From Linnemannia elongata (taxonomy: Eukaryota > Mortierellomycota > Mortierellomycetes > Mortierellales > Mortierellaceae), in contig JAXBDG010000006.1 of assembly GCA_036320915.1 (NCBI GenBank), positions 2,108,001 through 2,172,000 on the forward strand: a DNA stretch of 64,000 bases. Reading direction: 5' to 3'. This document shows, piece by piece, positions 38,146 to 52,228 of the stretch; position 1 is the stretch's first letter; each line of letters starts with the position of its first letter. A program made the position numbers and the translations under genes. The notes below the pieces were generated by a model, which saw only the letters and a program-made list of their open reading frames with translations, was not told where the DNA came from and ran no database searches.

Positions 38146-39633
38146 CTAATCACTAAGGTCCTTGACCCAAGTACGGTCAAAAGGGATCCGGACCGACAAG
38201 TCGCCATAAGGCGACCAACGACGCCAGAATGAATCCTCTGCGCCACGTCTCTTATCGATCTTGTGGACCAGAACCACTTGGTCGCCCAACTTCATGCCGG
38301 GACGGGCAGCCTCCATTTCTGAAGCGGCACGGTCGACAATCTGGCCCAAGGCGAGGTATTTCTTGGCCCAGGGCTGGTCCATCACTTTGGCACCGTCGTC
38401 TTCCATCTGGACGAGGATATGGTCTCCGTCGCGCTGGACTTTGAGCGATTCAAGCATGCGGCTGCATTCGCGGTGGTGTGAGTCAGAGTCGGCATGGTCC
38501 TTGAAGTGACGGCGCATCTTGGAGGAGACTTCTTTGTCTTGGAACTTGTCGAGGAACTTCATGGTCTTGGCCTTGCGCTCGCTTTGGTCGTGCGGGTCCA
38601 GGATCGCCATGCGGACGCTCAGCTTGTCGAGGGATGCGGCATCAGGCTTGTCACCTTTGGAGGTAGAGGAGGAGACGGTGGGGAAGGTCCAACGGAACCA
38701 TTCGTCGGGTCTTGCGGGCTGAACTTCCCAGTCACCGCCGAGGGCCGACAGAGCTGTAGGGGCGTATCGACCGTTTCCGTTCGACTTTTCATCACGCTCC
38801 AGGATCTTCTTCAGGTCCTTGACAGTGTTTGCGGCAGGCATGGTTGTAGCCCAGAACATGGCCGCGCCACCAATGGCAAAGATGGGCAGAGCAATATACA
38901 ACAACCGACCGGTCAACATGAGTGCCAACCCAGCACCTCCAACGGTCAAAGGAACATACACAAGTGTGTTGCAGGGAGCGTCAAAGATCATGACCATCGG
39001 AACGGCAACCAGGACGGTAGAAAGGACCATCATTCGGAAGAGGAACCGACGGGGGCGGTAGCGGCGCTGATGGAAGTGGTGGTGGTGGTATCCGCGGCGG
39101 CAACCGTAGTTCCAGGTGTCGCGGATGTGTCGGTGGACCTCAGCTTCGATTTTGGCGCCATGGAGGCCGGCGGCGGCTTTTCCGGCGGCTGCGGCTGCGG
39201 CTGCGTCGCCGCCTCGGTGGTGACGGCCAAAACGACCGAACCAGGCAGCACGTCGACCTTCGTGGGGCTCACCGTGCCAGGAGTGGTGAGAGTAGTTACG
39301 GACGGATTGGCCTTGCTTCAGTGGGGAGGAGGACTTGGGTACCTTCGAGATAGCGGCGGACGGTCCGAGTGGGGAGGAGGAGAAAAATCGTGGTTGTTGA
39401 AACTTTTGCGAGGATTGAGCCGCGAAGCGTGAGAGGGGTGTGGTTGAGGCAGAGGAAGGAGTGGCGGCGGCGAAACGGTTGAAAGACGAGGAAGAGTTGA
39501 AGAAGCTATTGAATTTAGCTGAGGTGGCGGAAGGAGAGGTGGAGGCGAAGGAACGTTTTGGGAGTGTGCGGAGGAGTCGAGTTGCGTTGGCGACGGAGAC
39601 TAGGCGGGCCATTGGATTCGAGGAGGACAACAT
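38146..39633 (-). CDS. Unrecognised, probably mitochondrial membrane protein with a His/Arg-rich segment
   Basis: A single-exon frame encodes 495 residues from the ATG at 39633 (MLSSSNPMARLVSV). An in-frame upstream extension exists but looks like leader sequence. The N-terminus (RLLRTLPKRSFASTSPSA) is rich in Arg, Ser and Ala with no acids, like a mitochondrial presequence. Next come Ser-rich and Ala-rich stretches and a striking basic block, CRRGYHHHHFHQRRYRPRR, at about 205-223. A hydrophobic region of about 80 residues follows, with two or three transmembrane segments (FRMMVLSTVLVAVPMVMIF; VGGAGLALMLTGRLLYIALP). The C-terminal half is soluble, charged and mixed alpha/beta. I do not recognise the family. 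An inner-membrane protein with a matrix or intermembrane C-terminal domain is a guess. It has no introns, unlike its neighbours. Confidence 0.75.
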   Translation of the reverse strand: MLSSSNPMARLVSVANATRLLRTLPKRSFASTSPSATSAKFNSFFNSSSSFNRFAAATPSSASTTPLSRFAAQSSQKFQQPRFFSSSPLGPSAAISKVPKSSSPLKQGQSVRNYSHHSWHGEPHEGRRAAWFGRFGRHHRGGDAAAAAAAGKAAAGLHGAKIEAEVHRHIRDTWNYGCRRGYHHHHFHQRRYRPRRFLFRMMVLSTVLVAVPMVMIFDAPCNTLVYVPLTVGGAGLALMLTGRLLYIALPIFAIGGAAMFWATTMPAANTVKDLKKILERDEKSNGNGRYAPTALSALGGDWEVQPARPDEWFRWTFPTVSSSTSKGDKPDAASLDKLSVRMAILDPHDQSERKAKTMKFLDKFQDKEVSSKMRRHFKDHADSDSHHRECSRMLESLKVQRDGDHILVQMEDDGAKVMDQPWAKKYLALGQIVDRAASEMEAARPGMKLGDQVVLVHKIDKRRGAEDSFWRRWSPYGDLSVRIPFDRTWVKDLSD

Positions 39634-40358
39634 TGTAGTTTTTTTTCTGTATGTTGAAGAAAAGGGGTGTTTTGAAAGATGTTGAAGGTGAGTTTGTGCT
39701 GTTTGTTCTTTTTTCTTTTTTCTTTTTTTTTGATGCTGATTGTTTGCTGATAATGAAGAGAAAAATGAAAGCGACAATGACGAACCTTTTATAAACCTCC
39801 TTGGCCAAGACGAAGATGACGAGAGTTCAGAATTGATGGATATGAAAGGAAATTGTGAAGCAATTGAGCAATGCACAGAAGGTCGATATGACAGCCATGA
39901 AAGCAAGGGGGTACGAACTCTAGATCGCAGAAAAACACCTTTTTCGGGGTTAAGGTACGAGTGCACGCTCAAAATGGAAAAAAATGAAGGGAAAGTCCAA
40001 GGGTCAAGGGCAGACAGCAGTTACGCAGAGCAACAGGCAGAAAGAAAAACCGTTGTGTATGCGATTGAAATATGTACTTGTCACGTGAATATCGATTGCT
40101 CTCCTGCTCTCTGCTCCTGGATCATTGGGCAGAGAAATGAAGTGGAATATTGGAGAGTAGAGCTGGCCCACACACGAAGTGTGAACAAGCGGTGCATGTG
40201 CTTTTGAGTTTTGCACTTCTTTTTTTTTTTTTTCATCTTTTTTTCTTACCCCTTCCCTTACTCTCTCATTCTCTACTCAACTCTCCATCAACAAACTCGA
40301 CGCAGGACCACTAAGAGTAACAGCGAAACAACACCCAGACACAGACTCAGACTGATAC
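39634..40358. other. Divergent promoter region (mitochondrial-type gene / BOS1-like)
   Basis: No gene seen. A CACGTG site lies near 40083. Confidence 0.55.
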
Positions 40359-41988
40359 ATGATGAACTCGTTATACAACCACGCCTTGAAGCAGGTTAAC
40401 GTCTTGCAGCGGGACTTGGAAAAGTTCCAGACTGGTGAAGACACCAGCGTCGCCCTTCAGGGTAATAACCTTGCACTTTCCACCATCCCTCTCACTCATT
40501 TCCACCTTTTTTACTCCACATACCAAACTGGTATCAACTGGAAGACTCTCTCAAGGTCAGGAACAGGACACACTGAACATGAACAAACGAAACTGCAACC
40601 AGCATGCACACTCGGCAACCCTCGACGAACCCGTTGCTGGAAATAGATGAGGAAAACACAGATGAGGGGAGAGGAGGCAGGATGTTGACACATTATTGAG
40701 TAGACGACAGATGGCAGGATGAACAAGAGTTCGACAGGAACGTGGAGGGCTGTGGGCGTTTTTGTCCTTTTCTGCCACGTTTGGCATTTTTGGACCGGTC
40801 GACTTGTCGATATATCATACAGCCAGCTTGATTACATGAACATCTGATCGAGCGACCATACAGAGTATGGAATGTTGCTGGCATCATGCTGCTGTGGATA
40901 GTAACGACATCAACAAGCTCTCGATATATGTCAACGTCCTCTACTTCACCGCCGCATGTTACACCACTAAGCTGTCGTCTCATAACTCCCCGTTAGTCTG
41001 TGCTCTTTTTCTTTTTTTTCGTAATGATATTAATATTCGTGTGATAAATGATATCATTTCTCTCGTTTAGGTCAGATTACCGCTACCGTCAATGCCTTCA
41101 AGAGATCCATTGACGACTACGATGGCATGGCCAAAAAGGAGATGATTGACGCTAAACGGGAGAAAGCATTCGCGTGGGTACTCTTGTCGATCCGGGCTAG
41201 AGAGGACTTTGTTGGCACCGCTAGATCAAAAAGGATCATTGAATTGCTATTTAAACTAACTTCTCGTTTCAATTGTATGAAATGGTCCAACAAATAGACG
41301 CGTGGCAAAGTTCCGCGAGGACTATGATGCCTTCAATAAGAGTTTTGCACAGCTGAAGAGTCGAGAGGAGCAGGTACGAAGTCATTGAGCAGAGTTCCTT
41401 CAATCGACGATTCTGCACAGAAAACACGTATTGAAACATGTCGCGGGAGCAAGGACTAATTCTTATTTTACATTACTACCTCTCATGACTTATAGCTTTC
41501 ACATGGAAGGAATCGTACACAGTTGCTGGAGAGAAGACAATCGCGGATGAATGTCCCAGTGGAACACCCTTACCAGGCAACTTCTGCCTCGCCTTACTTG
41601 CAACAAGCACATGCGATGAGGGAGCGCGATTTTACTCAGAGGACCGGAATGCATCTCGACGATATGTTGCACCAAGGAATGGAAGTCCTCGACAACCTCT
41701 ACCAACAAAGGACTACCCTCAAAGTACGTTAGCGTTGCTATTTGAGAGTGTTTGAGAGTAACCAACAGTTTGGAAGGGGCTTATGGAACTAATCATGTAT
41801 GTCCTTTCAATTGATGCCATAAATAGTCGACGCAACGCAAGATGCGGGATGCTGCGAATACCCTGGGACTGTCCCGCAATGTGATCCAACTGATTGAGCG
41901 CAGGAGCAGTGAAGACAAGTGGATCTTTTACGCTGGAGTCTGCATTACCTTGTTAGCCTTGTGGGCCATCGTCCACTACCTCACTTAA
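40359..41988 (+). CDS. BOS1: Membrin/BOS1-type Qb-SNARE
   Basis: Five exons (40359-40461, 41071-41173, 41298-41373, 41496-41723, 41827-41988) encode 223 residues (222 if the second of two adjacent ATGs is used). The N-terminal half is helical (YNHALKQVNVLQRDLEKFQ; FKRSIDDYDGMAKKEMIDAK). The SNARE segment, HQGMEVLDNLYQQRTTLK then STQRKMRDAANTLGLSRNVI, matches the membrin/GOSR2/Bos1 signature, including QRK and NTLGLSxxVI. A single C-terminal anchor (WIFYAGVCITLLALWAIVHY) ends the protein. Membrin works in the ER-to-Golgi SNARE complex with a syntaxin-5/Sed5 type partner. The GOS1/GOSR1 subfamily is the main alternative; NTLGLS and the length favour membrin. Confidence 0.88.
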
Positions 41989-42212
41989 AAGACGGAACTA
42001 CTCTCTGGAAAATTCAAAGTGACGGCGAATCCAGGAAGGCGTGTTAAATCCTTGGACTCTAAGCGCGCCTGGCTGATCAAACACTGGCCTTTCTTGTCGT
42101 CTTTCTCTCTTGCTCTTCATACTTATGCTACCTCTCTTTTGCACGCTATTATATCTTTGTGGCAAATATGTACCCTCTTCCTCCTCTTAATGTCCTTGTA
42201 CTGTACCATACA

Positions 42213-42218
42213 AATAAA
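42213..42218 (+). terminator. Poly(A) signal of the BOS1-like gene
   Basis: AATAAA about 225 nt after the stop codon. Confidence 0.4.
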
Positions 42219-42744
42219 AAATGAATCAAAGAAAAAGAAATCGCTGCACCACATTTTCGACGCGATGTTGTGAGATGGCGAAAAATGTAGGACAGTAGAA
42301 AATGGACTTGATTCATTCATGCCCGCGCCTGGTGAGCCCAGTTTGAACACAAAAACAGAGTGGTTTTTTTGAGGGGCTATGTCTGCTCTTGACTGGCCTT
42401 GTTCCCACTGCTCTGCACCCATGCCTTCTTCTGATGTCTCTCCCTCGCTTTCCCCTATCCTTTTGGCACGAGCCTCCTCTTCGAATTGTGTGAGTGGTCC
42501 GTCCTCCAATATCGTTACCGCAACAGAAACAGCCATAGACGAGAGACAGGCAGGCCTAATACTTTTCAATTGGATCGGGAACCCATACAGGTTCTCTGCC
42601 TATCCACCGCAATTGCAGTGCCATCTTTCAGATTCCAATTGCTTCTTTATCAGCGTTTGTTCACTGTCTTTTGAAAAGTCGCACTCCCGTATTAATTGCG
42701 AAAAAAAAAATGAGGACGGAGATTGGGTTTTGATAGTGGTTTTT

Positions 42745-42750
42745 TTTATT
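42745..42750 (-). terminator. Poly(A) signal of NDK
   Basis: AATAAA on the minus strand, 58 nt after the NDK stop codon. Confidence 0.45.
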
Positions 42751-42807
42751 CAAAAGAGTTCGATAAAAAGTCTGTTGGTGTATCGTTCAAGAAGATACCA
42801 CAAGGAT

Positions 42808-43763
42808 TTACTCGTAGATGAGCTTCTCCATGACGCGGGTGTGGGAGATGACACCGTGGGGGAACCAGAGGGAGATCTCCTTCTCGGCGTTCTCGACGGA
42901 GTCGGAACCGTGGCAGAGGTTGCGGCCGACATCAATGCAGAAGTCACCGCGGATGGTGCCGGGGAGGGAGGCGAGGGGGTTGGTCTCACCGAGGAGGACA
43001 CGGCCAGACTTGACAACACCCTTTCCGGACCAGACCATAGCGACCTATTAGAGTCAGTTGATAAGGGTTAAAGGTGGTGAGTTAGAGAAGGATTCCAATC
43101 GAGTGTATGCAAAGATCCGACGTCATCAAACGGCATAATTAAAGGACAACAAAGTTCGTTAAGACAAGAACGTACAACGGGGCCGGAGGTCATGTAGTTC
43201 ATGAGACCACCGAAGAAGGGCTTGGAGGAGAGGTCGGCGTAGTGCTTCTCGAGGAGCTCACGGGTGGGCTATTAGGTTCAGAAAAAGCAAAGACGTATGG
43301 AATACTGTCAGTACACAACACCATGTAACATGACCCATTGCACAGAGAGAAAAATTCTCAGGGAGCGCGCGAGGGAAGAGGAACGTGGGAGAAAACGAGA
43401 AAAAGGCTGGCGATGCAATTGAGCGATAAGGTAAAAAAAAAATATGTCCTTGCGCGAGAAAAAGGGAAAGGTGGAAAAAAGGACGTACGGTCTTGAGCTC
43501 GAGGGCAATGAGCTGGAAACCCTTGTTCTCGAAACGCTTGATGATCTCACCGACGAGACCACGCTCGACACCGTCGGGCTTAACCTATTGAAGGATGGAA
43601 TGAAGTGAATGAACACGAGAAAAAAAAAAATGATTAGCATATTGCTATTCTGTGCTTGTTCCTTGGTCGCATTCCGTAGGTTCCTTGAGTTTGCTTGCAG
43701 ACGTGTATTTCTTGAAGAGGGGGAGGGTTTCCGTACCATAATGTAAGTGCGCTCAAGGACCAT
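42808..43763 (-). CDS. NDK1: Nucleoside diphosphate kinase
   Basis: Four exons (43763-43737, 43584-43489, 43268-43176, 43044-42808), all phase 0, encode 150 residues, the normal length for this hexameric enzyme. It begins MVLERTYIM then [15 protein letters not shown]. The phosphohistidine is His117 in [16 protein letters not shown], and MTSGPVVAMVW with [11 protein letters not shown] are further family motifs. It equilibrates NTP pools by transferring the gamma phosphate through the histidine. High GC at third positions suggests high expression. Upstream, 185-343 bp from the start, is a long inverted repeat (separate entry). Confidence 0.97.
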
Positions 43764-44804
43764 TTTGAAGTATGTGTTGTGGAAGGGAAGTGGAGTGAAG
43801 TAAAGAACAGAAAAGAACAAAAACAAAACATAAAAAAACTCTTTATGCAGTTCGATCCTCTGAGAACGGGAACAGGGGGTGGAGTCAAGTCACGTGTGGA
43901 CCTTATCACTGCTGATGCGAACAGATCACTTTCTAAATCGTCACCATCGCTCGACCTTCCACTCCTTTTTCTTTACCTCTCAAACGAGACCGACATACTC
44001 GTCCTTGCTACGGCGATAGCCCCAATGCAGTCTATCGCCTTAGCAAGGACGAGTATGTCGGTCTCGCTTGAGAGGTAAAGGTCAAAAAGGAGTGGAAGGT
44101 CGACCGAGGGGAAGGTAAAAAAAATCTATGACAGCATAGGCTGAGGAATGAGGGTGCCTTGCTCATTTTTTGAAAGCCATGTGGGATAAACACAAGAGGA
44201 CACAGACTGTAGCAGACGACAACATTTCTGATCGAGCCCAACCGACTGCAGGAACAAAAAGAGGCACTTGTATAAATATAAAAAAAATAAAAAGGAGGGG
44301 ATAGTAAGACGAAGAACATCTCTTTGTTGTGTGAATGTCGACCCTTTATGTCGGAGAGGCATCCCAGTGGATCCATTGCACCCTCTCTCGGTCTCTCTCC
44401 TTCTCTTTACGATCGGAATGGTGTTGGTGGGGTGGAGTGTGTTGGACACAGAATAGAAGAGAGACCGATCTTCCTTCTTCCTTTGCCCGTCATTTCTTTC
44501 TTTCGTTCTTTTGTCAGCCGTTTTTTTTACCTTTTTTTTTTTTGGCTTTGCCTGAACACTTCGCCGTTTCTCTTTCTTTTCTTTCTTCTTTTCTCCTTCT
44601 TCTTTGTCTTCTTTGTCTCCCCTCTCTCCCTCTCTCTCATTACCCTGTCCTACTGTCTCCCTCCGCCCCGCCTTCCCTTCCTCTCGCCTGCAACCGTCTC
44701 ACTCGTCTGCCGTTTCCCCCTCCTTCGACACTCCACACCCACTCATACCAACACACTCACACTCTCCACTCTTCTCCACACTCACAGACGAGCACACTTT
44801 CACA
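43764..44804. other. Divergent promoter region (NDK / mitochondrial carrier)
   Basis: About 1 kb holding the inverted repeat above and, from 44460, a CT-rich leader reaching the carrier start codon. No gene seen. Confidence 0.6.
43948..44106. repeat. Near-perfect long inverted repeat (hairpin), about 72-75 bp arms, 12-nt loop
   Basis: The left arm is 43948-44019 and the right arm 44032-44106, with loop 44020-44031. Read by eye, the arms pair along their full length with about three single mismatches and one 3-nt bulge in the right arm. Each arm contains CGACATACTCGTCCTTGC or its complement. It lies between the divergent NDK and carrier genes, outside any coding sequence. No flanking transposase was seen. 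It may be a short MITE-like insertion or the template of a hairpin RNA. Confidence 0.95.
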
Positions 44805-46830
44805 ATGGGTACATGCTCATTCCTGACTTCACTCTCTCTCTGTCTCATTCAGCTCATGACCCGAACGCCGTAGACAAACTTTTGTCTAACTCAACCCTCT
44901 TCTTTCCTTTACCCCTTTTATTTTTTTGTTCGCTGTGCCTTTCTAGCTAGCAGTGTCAACGACTTTATTGCAGGCAAGTGAGCAAAGTGAAATAATGACC
45001 GTTGACACCCTAAGACTGCAGCAAGCTCCTTTTTGTTTATCAAACACCCGGTTGCAAGGAATAGGGTATCATTCAGCCCTCTACCTGTCATGATCCATGA
45101 TCAGCCAATTAACCCCAAGAGTCTATCGTGTATCACCAATAGGCTATATCAGTGGCGTTGCAGGATTGATCATTGGAAGCCCCCTGGATGTCCTTAAGGT
45201 AACCAACTCAAGCCAGAGAAGAAGATCTTTTGACACTTTGGAAAGACACTCCTTTCTTCCCTCCATCTCTCCAGGAAGAATAAGATGACTGGCTGATGGA
45301 CTGAGGAACGATGAAAAAGAAATTGACGGTTTTAATTGGCTATTTCACCTCTAATAGGTCAGATTACAAGCACAGGGCGATGCCTCGGGGACAGCAACAA
45401 GGAACCGAGGAGCCAAGAACCCCAGTCTATCCGCAATGGTCCAGAATGAAGGGGTAATGCACAAATACGCAAGAAAACACATGGACGCATTGTTCCCTCC
45501 CTTTCTTATTCTTGCTCGTGGAAAAATAATGCTAAACTCTGTTCTCCTCCCGATTTTTTCCACATCTTTGAACCTCTCCACCTTGAAGATCAAGTCATTG
45601 TTCAAGGGCATCAGCTCACCAATTGTGGGCCTGGCAGGACTCAACTCTATCTTGTTCGCCTCATACTCGGCATCAATGCGCTTCCTTGAGGTCGTGGCGC
45701 CACCATCCACCACAACCCCATCCCTCTACGCAGCAGCGGGTGAAGCCCTTCAACCGCTGTCACATGTCTTTGCAGCTGGATTCGTAGCCGGTGTGGCCTG
45801 CTTCTTAGTCAGTACTCCGACAGAGTTGGTCAAATGCAGGGCACAGGTCATTGCATCAAGACTGGACCCTACATCCTCGGCTGCCGCTCAAAAGGCCATC
45901 CTGAGCGAATCAGGATCTTGGCATGTCACCAAGGATGTGATCAGACGGTTCGGACTACGAGGTCTCTACCAGGGTGGTTGGGTCACAATTCTACGAGATG
46001 CTCCAGGCTATGGCGTGTACTTTCTGTAAGTTGTACAACAAGGAAATGTTATCGTATTTGTTTGTTTTTGTTGTTTTATTGTTTTTGTGTCTTCTTATGG
46101 ATCGGATGACACCTTCAAGTGCATTTTTTTTATTGCTGTTTCGAAACTAACCGTGAAAACTTTCACTCCTCTTACCCCTTCTCACCTATATTCTCCCTTA
46201 GTGCATACGAGGGACTGAAGAGGGGCCTGGAAGTCCCGGCTGGAGAAACGGGAGGAATCAACACATGGAAACTGCTCTTTGCGGGAGGAGTGGCGGGAAC
46301 ACTTTCGTGGGCAAGCATATACCCTCTAGGTGAGACCTTTTTTCCTATTGCATTCTTGTGTGGAAACAATGCCATGTGGCAAAACAGATTGTTGAATAAC
46401 TACAATACAACCACGGTCTACTTACCACCAACGCCTCCCTTACCTTCTATCCCGATATCCTTGCTCTTCCATAGATGTGATCAAAACACGCTTGCAGACA
46501 CAACCTCATTTGATGTCGACAGACGCCTTGAGGACTCTCCCCACTACTGCCACCGCAAGGATCCCTACACCATCGACGAGTCTTCTTTCCAAGAGCCACA
46601 ATGAGGCCCGTGGATTGGTGCACCAGACGAGTCGACAGGGTCACTCCAAGACCCTTTCGAGTGCACCCTACAAGGGCATGGTGGACTGTGCGATCCGATC
46701 CTATAAGAGCGAGGGAATGAGCGTGTTCATGAGAGGAGCTACCCCTGCGCTGCTTCGCGCCTTCCCCGTCAACGCTGTGACCTTTTTTGTCTACGAGTTG
46801 GTCATGGCCGAGTTGCAGAAACTCGAGTAG
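44805..46830 (+). CDS. Mitochondrial carrier family (SLC25) transporter
   Basis: Seven exons (44805-44808, 44947-44973, 45143-45198, 45358-45453, 45589-46025, 46202-46329, 46475-46830) encode 367 residues. The first coding exon is just ATGG. The second intron appears to use a GC donor (GCAAGT at 44974). All three carrier signatures are present: SPLDVLKVRLQAQ, TPTELVKCRAQ and YPLDVIKTRLQTQ, each at the end of the odd-numbered helix of one repeat. The third repeat has a long insertion of about 50 residues (LRTLPTTATARIPTPS...) before YKGMVDCAIRSYKSEGM. The TPTELVKCR form of the second signature resembles basic amino acid/carnitine-type carriers, but the substrate cannot be fixed by eye. Location is the mitochondrial inner membrane. 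Confidence 0.92.
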
Positions 46831-47042
46831 AAGATCAGATACCTTTAAATGAAATAGAGCACGTGATGTTGTTTATTTTTTTGCTGGCTGGCTTTTTGAC
46901 GCGTCTGAGAAGCGACCGAAAAAAAGTCACCGCCTCGTTGTGCTTGTGCTGCAGAATATCTATTGCCACCTTTGTGTTTTGCCTTTTTGTCCCTCTCTCT
47001 CATCAACCTCACAGGAATTAACACTTACATCAACTTACAACG

Positions 47043-50411
<3,369 letters not shown>

Positions 50412-50595
50412 AGCAAGAGTGCTTGTTGATATTGTTTTGAGATAAAACGCGATTGACGGGTTGTATTTTTTTGTTGCTCTGCTATTCCTTTTTATTATTT
50501 GTTTCGCCCCCCTATTACCCTCCCCTTCACCTTTACACAATACAGCAGTCTGCAACCGAAAAGAAGAGAGCACCACGTTCGAAAACGAGAACGAA

Positions 50596-50601
50596 AATAA
50601 A
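50596..50601 (+). terminator. Poly(A) signal of MCM7
   Basis: AATAAA 185 nt after the MCM7 stop codon. Confidence 0.4.
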
Positions 50602-51786
50602 ACACAATTTGATACATTTCATTCTGAAACATTGATGGCGATAGGACGGGGGGCGCAGATTTTATAAACCCAGTACCTGAAAAGGTTGGTGGCGCTTTTT
50701 GGTGATGCTCGAAATGTCACCTCTAGAAGTCAGCATCACGGCTGATTCAGGGTGCGTTGTTGAATCTTTTGATACAAAGAGTTGCAGATCCTGGTTCTGT
50801 GTTCTGGGCCGTGTGAAAAAGAAAAGTCATGCAATTAGAGTGTCTGTGGCGGGATATGATTTGTGCTGCAAAAGCCAAAAGGCAAAGAGAAGGCATATTC
50901 GAAAGGTATAAAAGTGTTGGAACCTTTGCCTCTTATCATCCCTTTTCATAACTACAAAAAGTAACACCAATTACAATACCACTACGACAACCATACCCAA
51001 CAAGGCTTCGTAAATGGGCATCAACGAATCAAGTAGCTTCCTGGTCTAGGTCACACGACGACCCCAAATATCCAATTACCTGGTATATGACTCCCTTTCG
51101 CTTCAGCAAATAAAACGTTTCTTTCATGCCTGTACTCTTAAAACACCAGACTAGTCCTGGTTCTCAAATACTGAAAACCTCAGTAAGAAACAGGCAGCCA
51201 ACATTGCTCAATATTATATCCCTTCTACCAATGTCCCCATCGACGGGATGATCATTCGCTTTTAGGAAGTAGCGCCCGCACCGTTCGCTTCAAAGTGAAA
51301 CCACCTCCTTAAGGCTATAAGATAATCGCTCTCTGTTAACATACTTACTCTTCCCTTTACTCATCTCTCGTCAGGTACATTGTTGGGGTTGAAAAGTTGA
51401 CGGACTGACTCTCATCTCTTCATCCCTTGTTCAACTGGTGAAGACCCTCCCTTATTCGACCCACAAATCAATGGTCAATGATATGACAGGAAGCGTTGTC
51501 ACTTGCCATGACGGACAGTATATACAAGGCCTCTCTTTCCTCCTTTTCATTTTTTACATTTTCGATCTTCTTTCTTTCCTTTTCTTATTCTCTTTCATTC
51601 CTCCTTTCCCACCCTCTCTCCTACTTTCTTTCTTTGTAATATTTTTTCCCGCCCTTTGCTCTTTTCTATGACGTGCAAACTTTTCTTTCTGTCTTAATAT
51701 CCCGGCTCTCCTAGCCTCTCACGCTTTGACCTCCGTGCGACTCAAGGTCCCTCACTCCCAATCATACATTCAACACTCGACTCGTC

Positions 51787-51906
51787 ATGGAAGAAGGCAT
51801 CTTTGCCAACCAACTAACGCCAATAAACGCCACTTGCAACGAATTCGGAACAATGAAAAGCGAGAAGATAACAGATGGAGAAACAAGTAGACAAGCACTA
51901 ATGAGG
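51787..51906 (+). CDS. Possible orphan first exon (40 codons)
   Basis: ATG at 51787 opens 40 codons (MEEGIFANQLTPINATCNEF...) ending at AGG with a GTAAGAG donor. It sits behind a TATA-like site and a CT-rich leader like those of several real genes here. No continuing exon was found downstream before the opposing gene. It could be a decayed gene or a non-coding transcript. No homology recognised. Confidence 0.25.
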
Positions 51907-52228
51907 GTAAGAGTATTAAGTACTAGAGAATATGTCCTTTAATAAAGAAGAGTAACTAGGCGCTAACTATGGTTTGATATCTGTAATGTGGTGGTTGCTC
52001 TACTAGTAGCTGGAAGTATGAAGATTTTAATTGATCAATGTTGTTCATTTTGGGAAGGCGAAACAACAAAAAGAGAATAGTTTTGGCCATGAAAGCAAGA
52101 TGACTGTTTACTAAATGACAATTGTTTCGACGCAGATGAAGTTATGGTCTATGAGCCTTGAGCTGTTATTAGGGTATGAATGCTATCTATTCTCAAGACT
52201 GCGTCGGTTAATGCCCAGAGTCAATAGC

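Larger units (their letters stand above)
41989..42807. other. Convergent intergenic region (BOS1-like / NDK)
   Basis: 3' flanks of both genes. No gene seen. Confidence 0.55.
50412..52228. other. Convergent intergenic region with a possible orphan first exon
   Basis: No assigned gene. From 51530 to 51780 there is a CT-rich leader preceded by TATATA near 51519, followed by an open exon at 51787 (separate entry). Confidence 0.5.

Noticed and set aside
38494..39432. 312-codon plus-strand frame
   Set aside because: Antisense shadow of the intronless mitochondrial-type gene; composition is Gly/Val-rich without domains.
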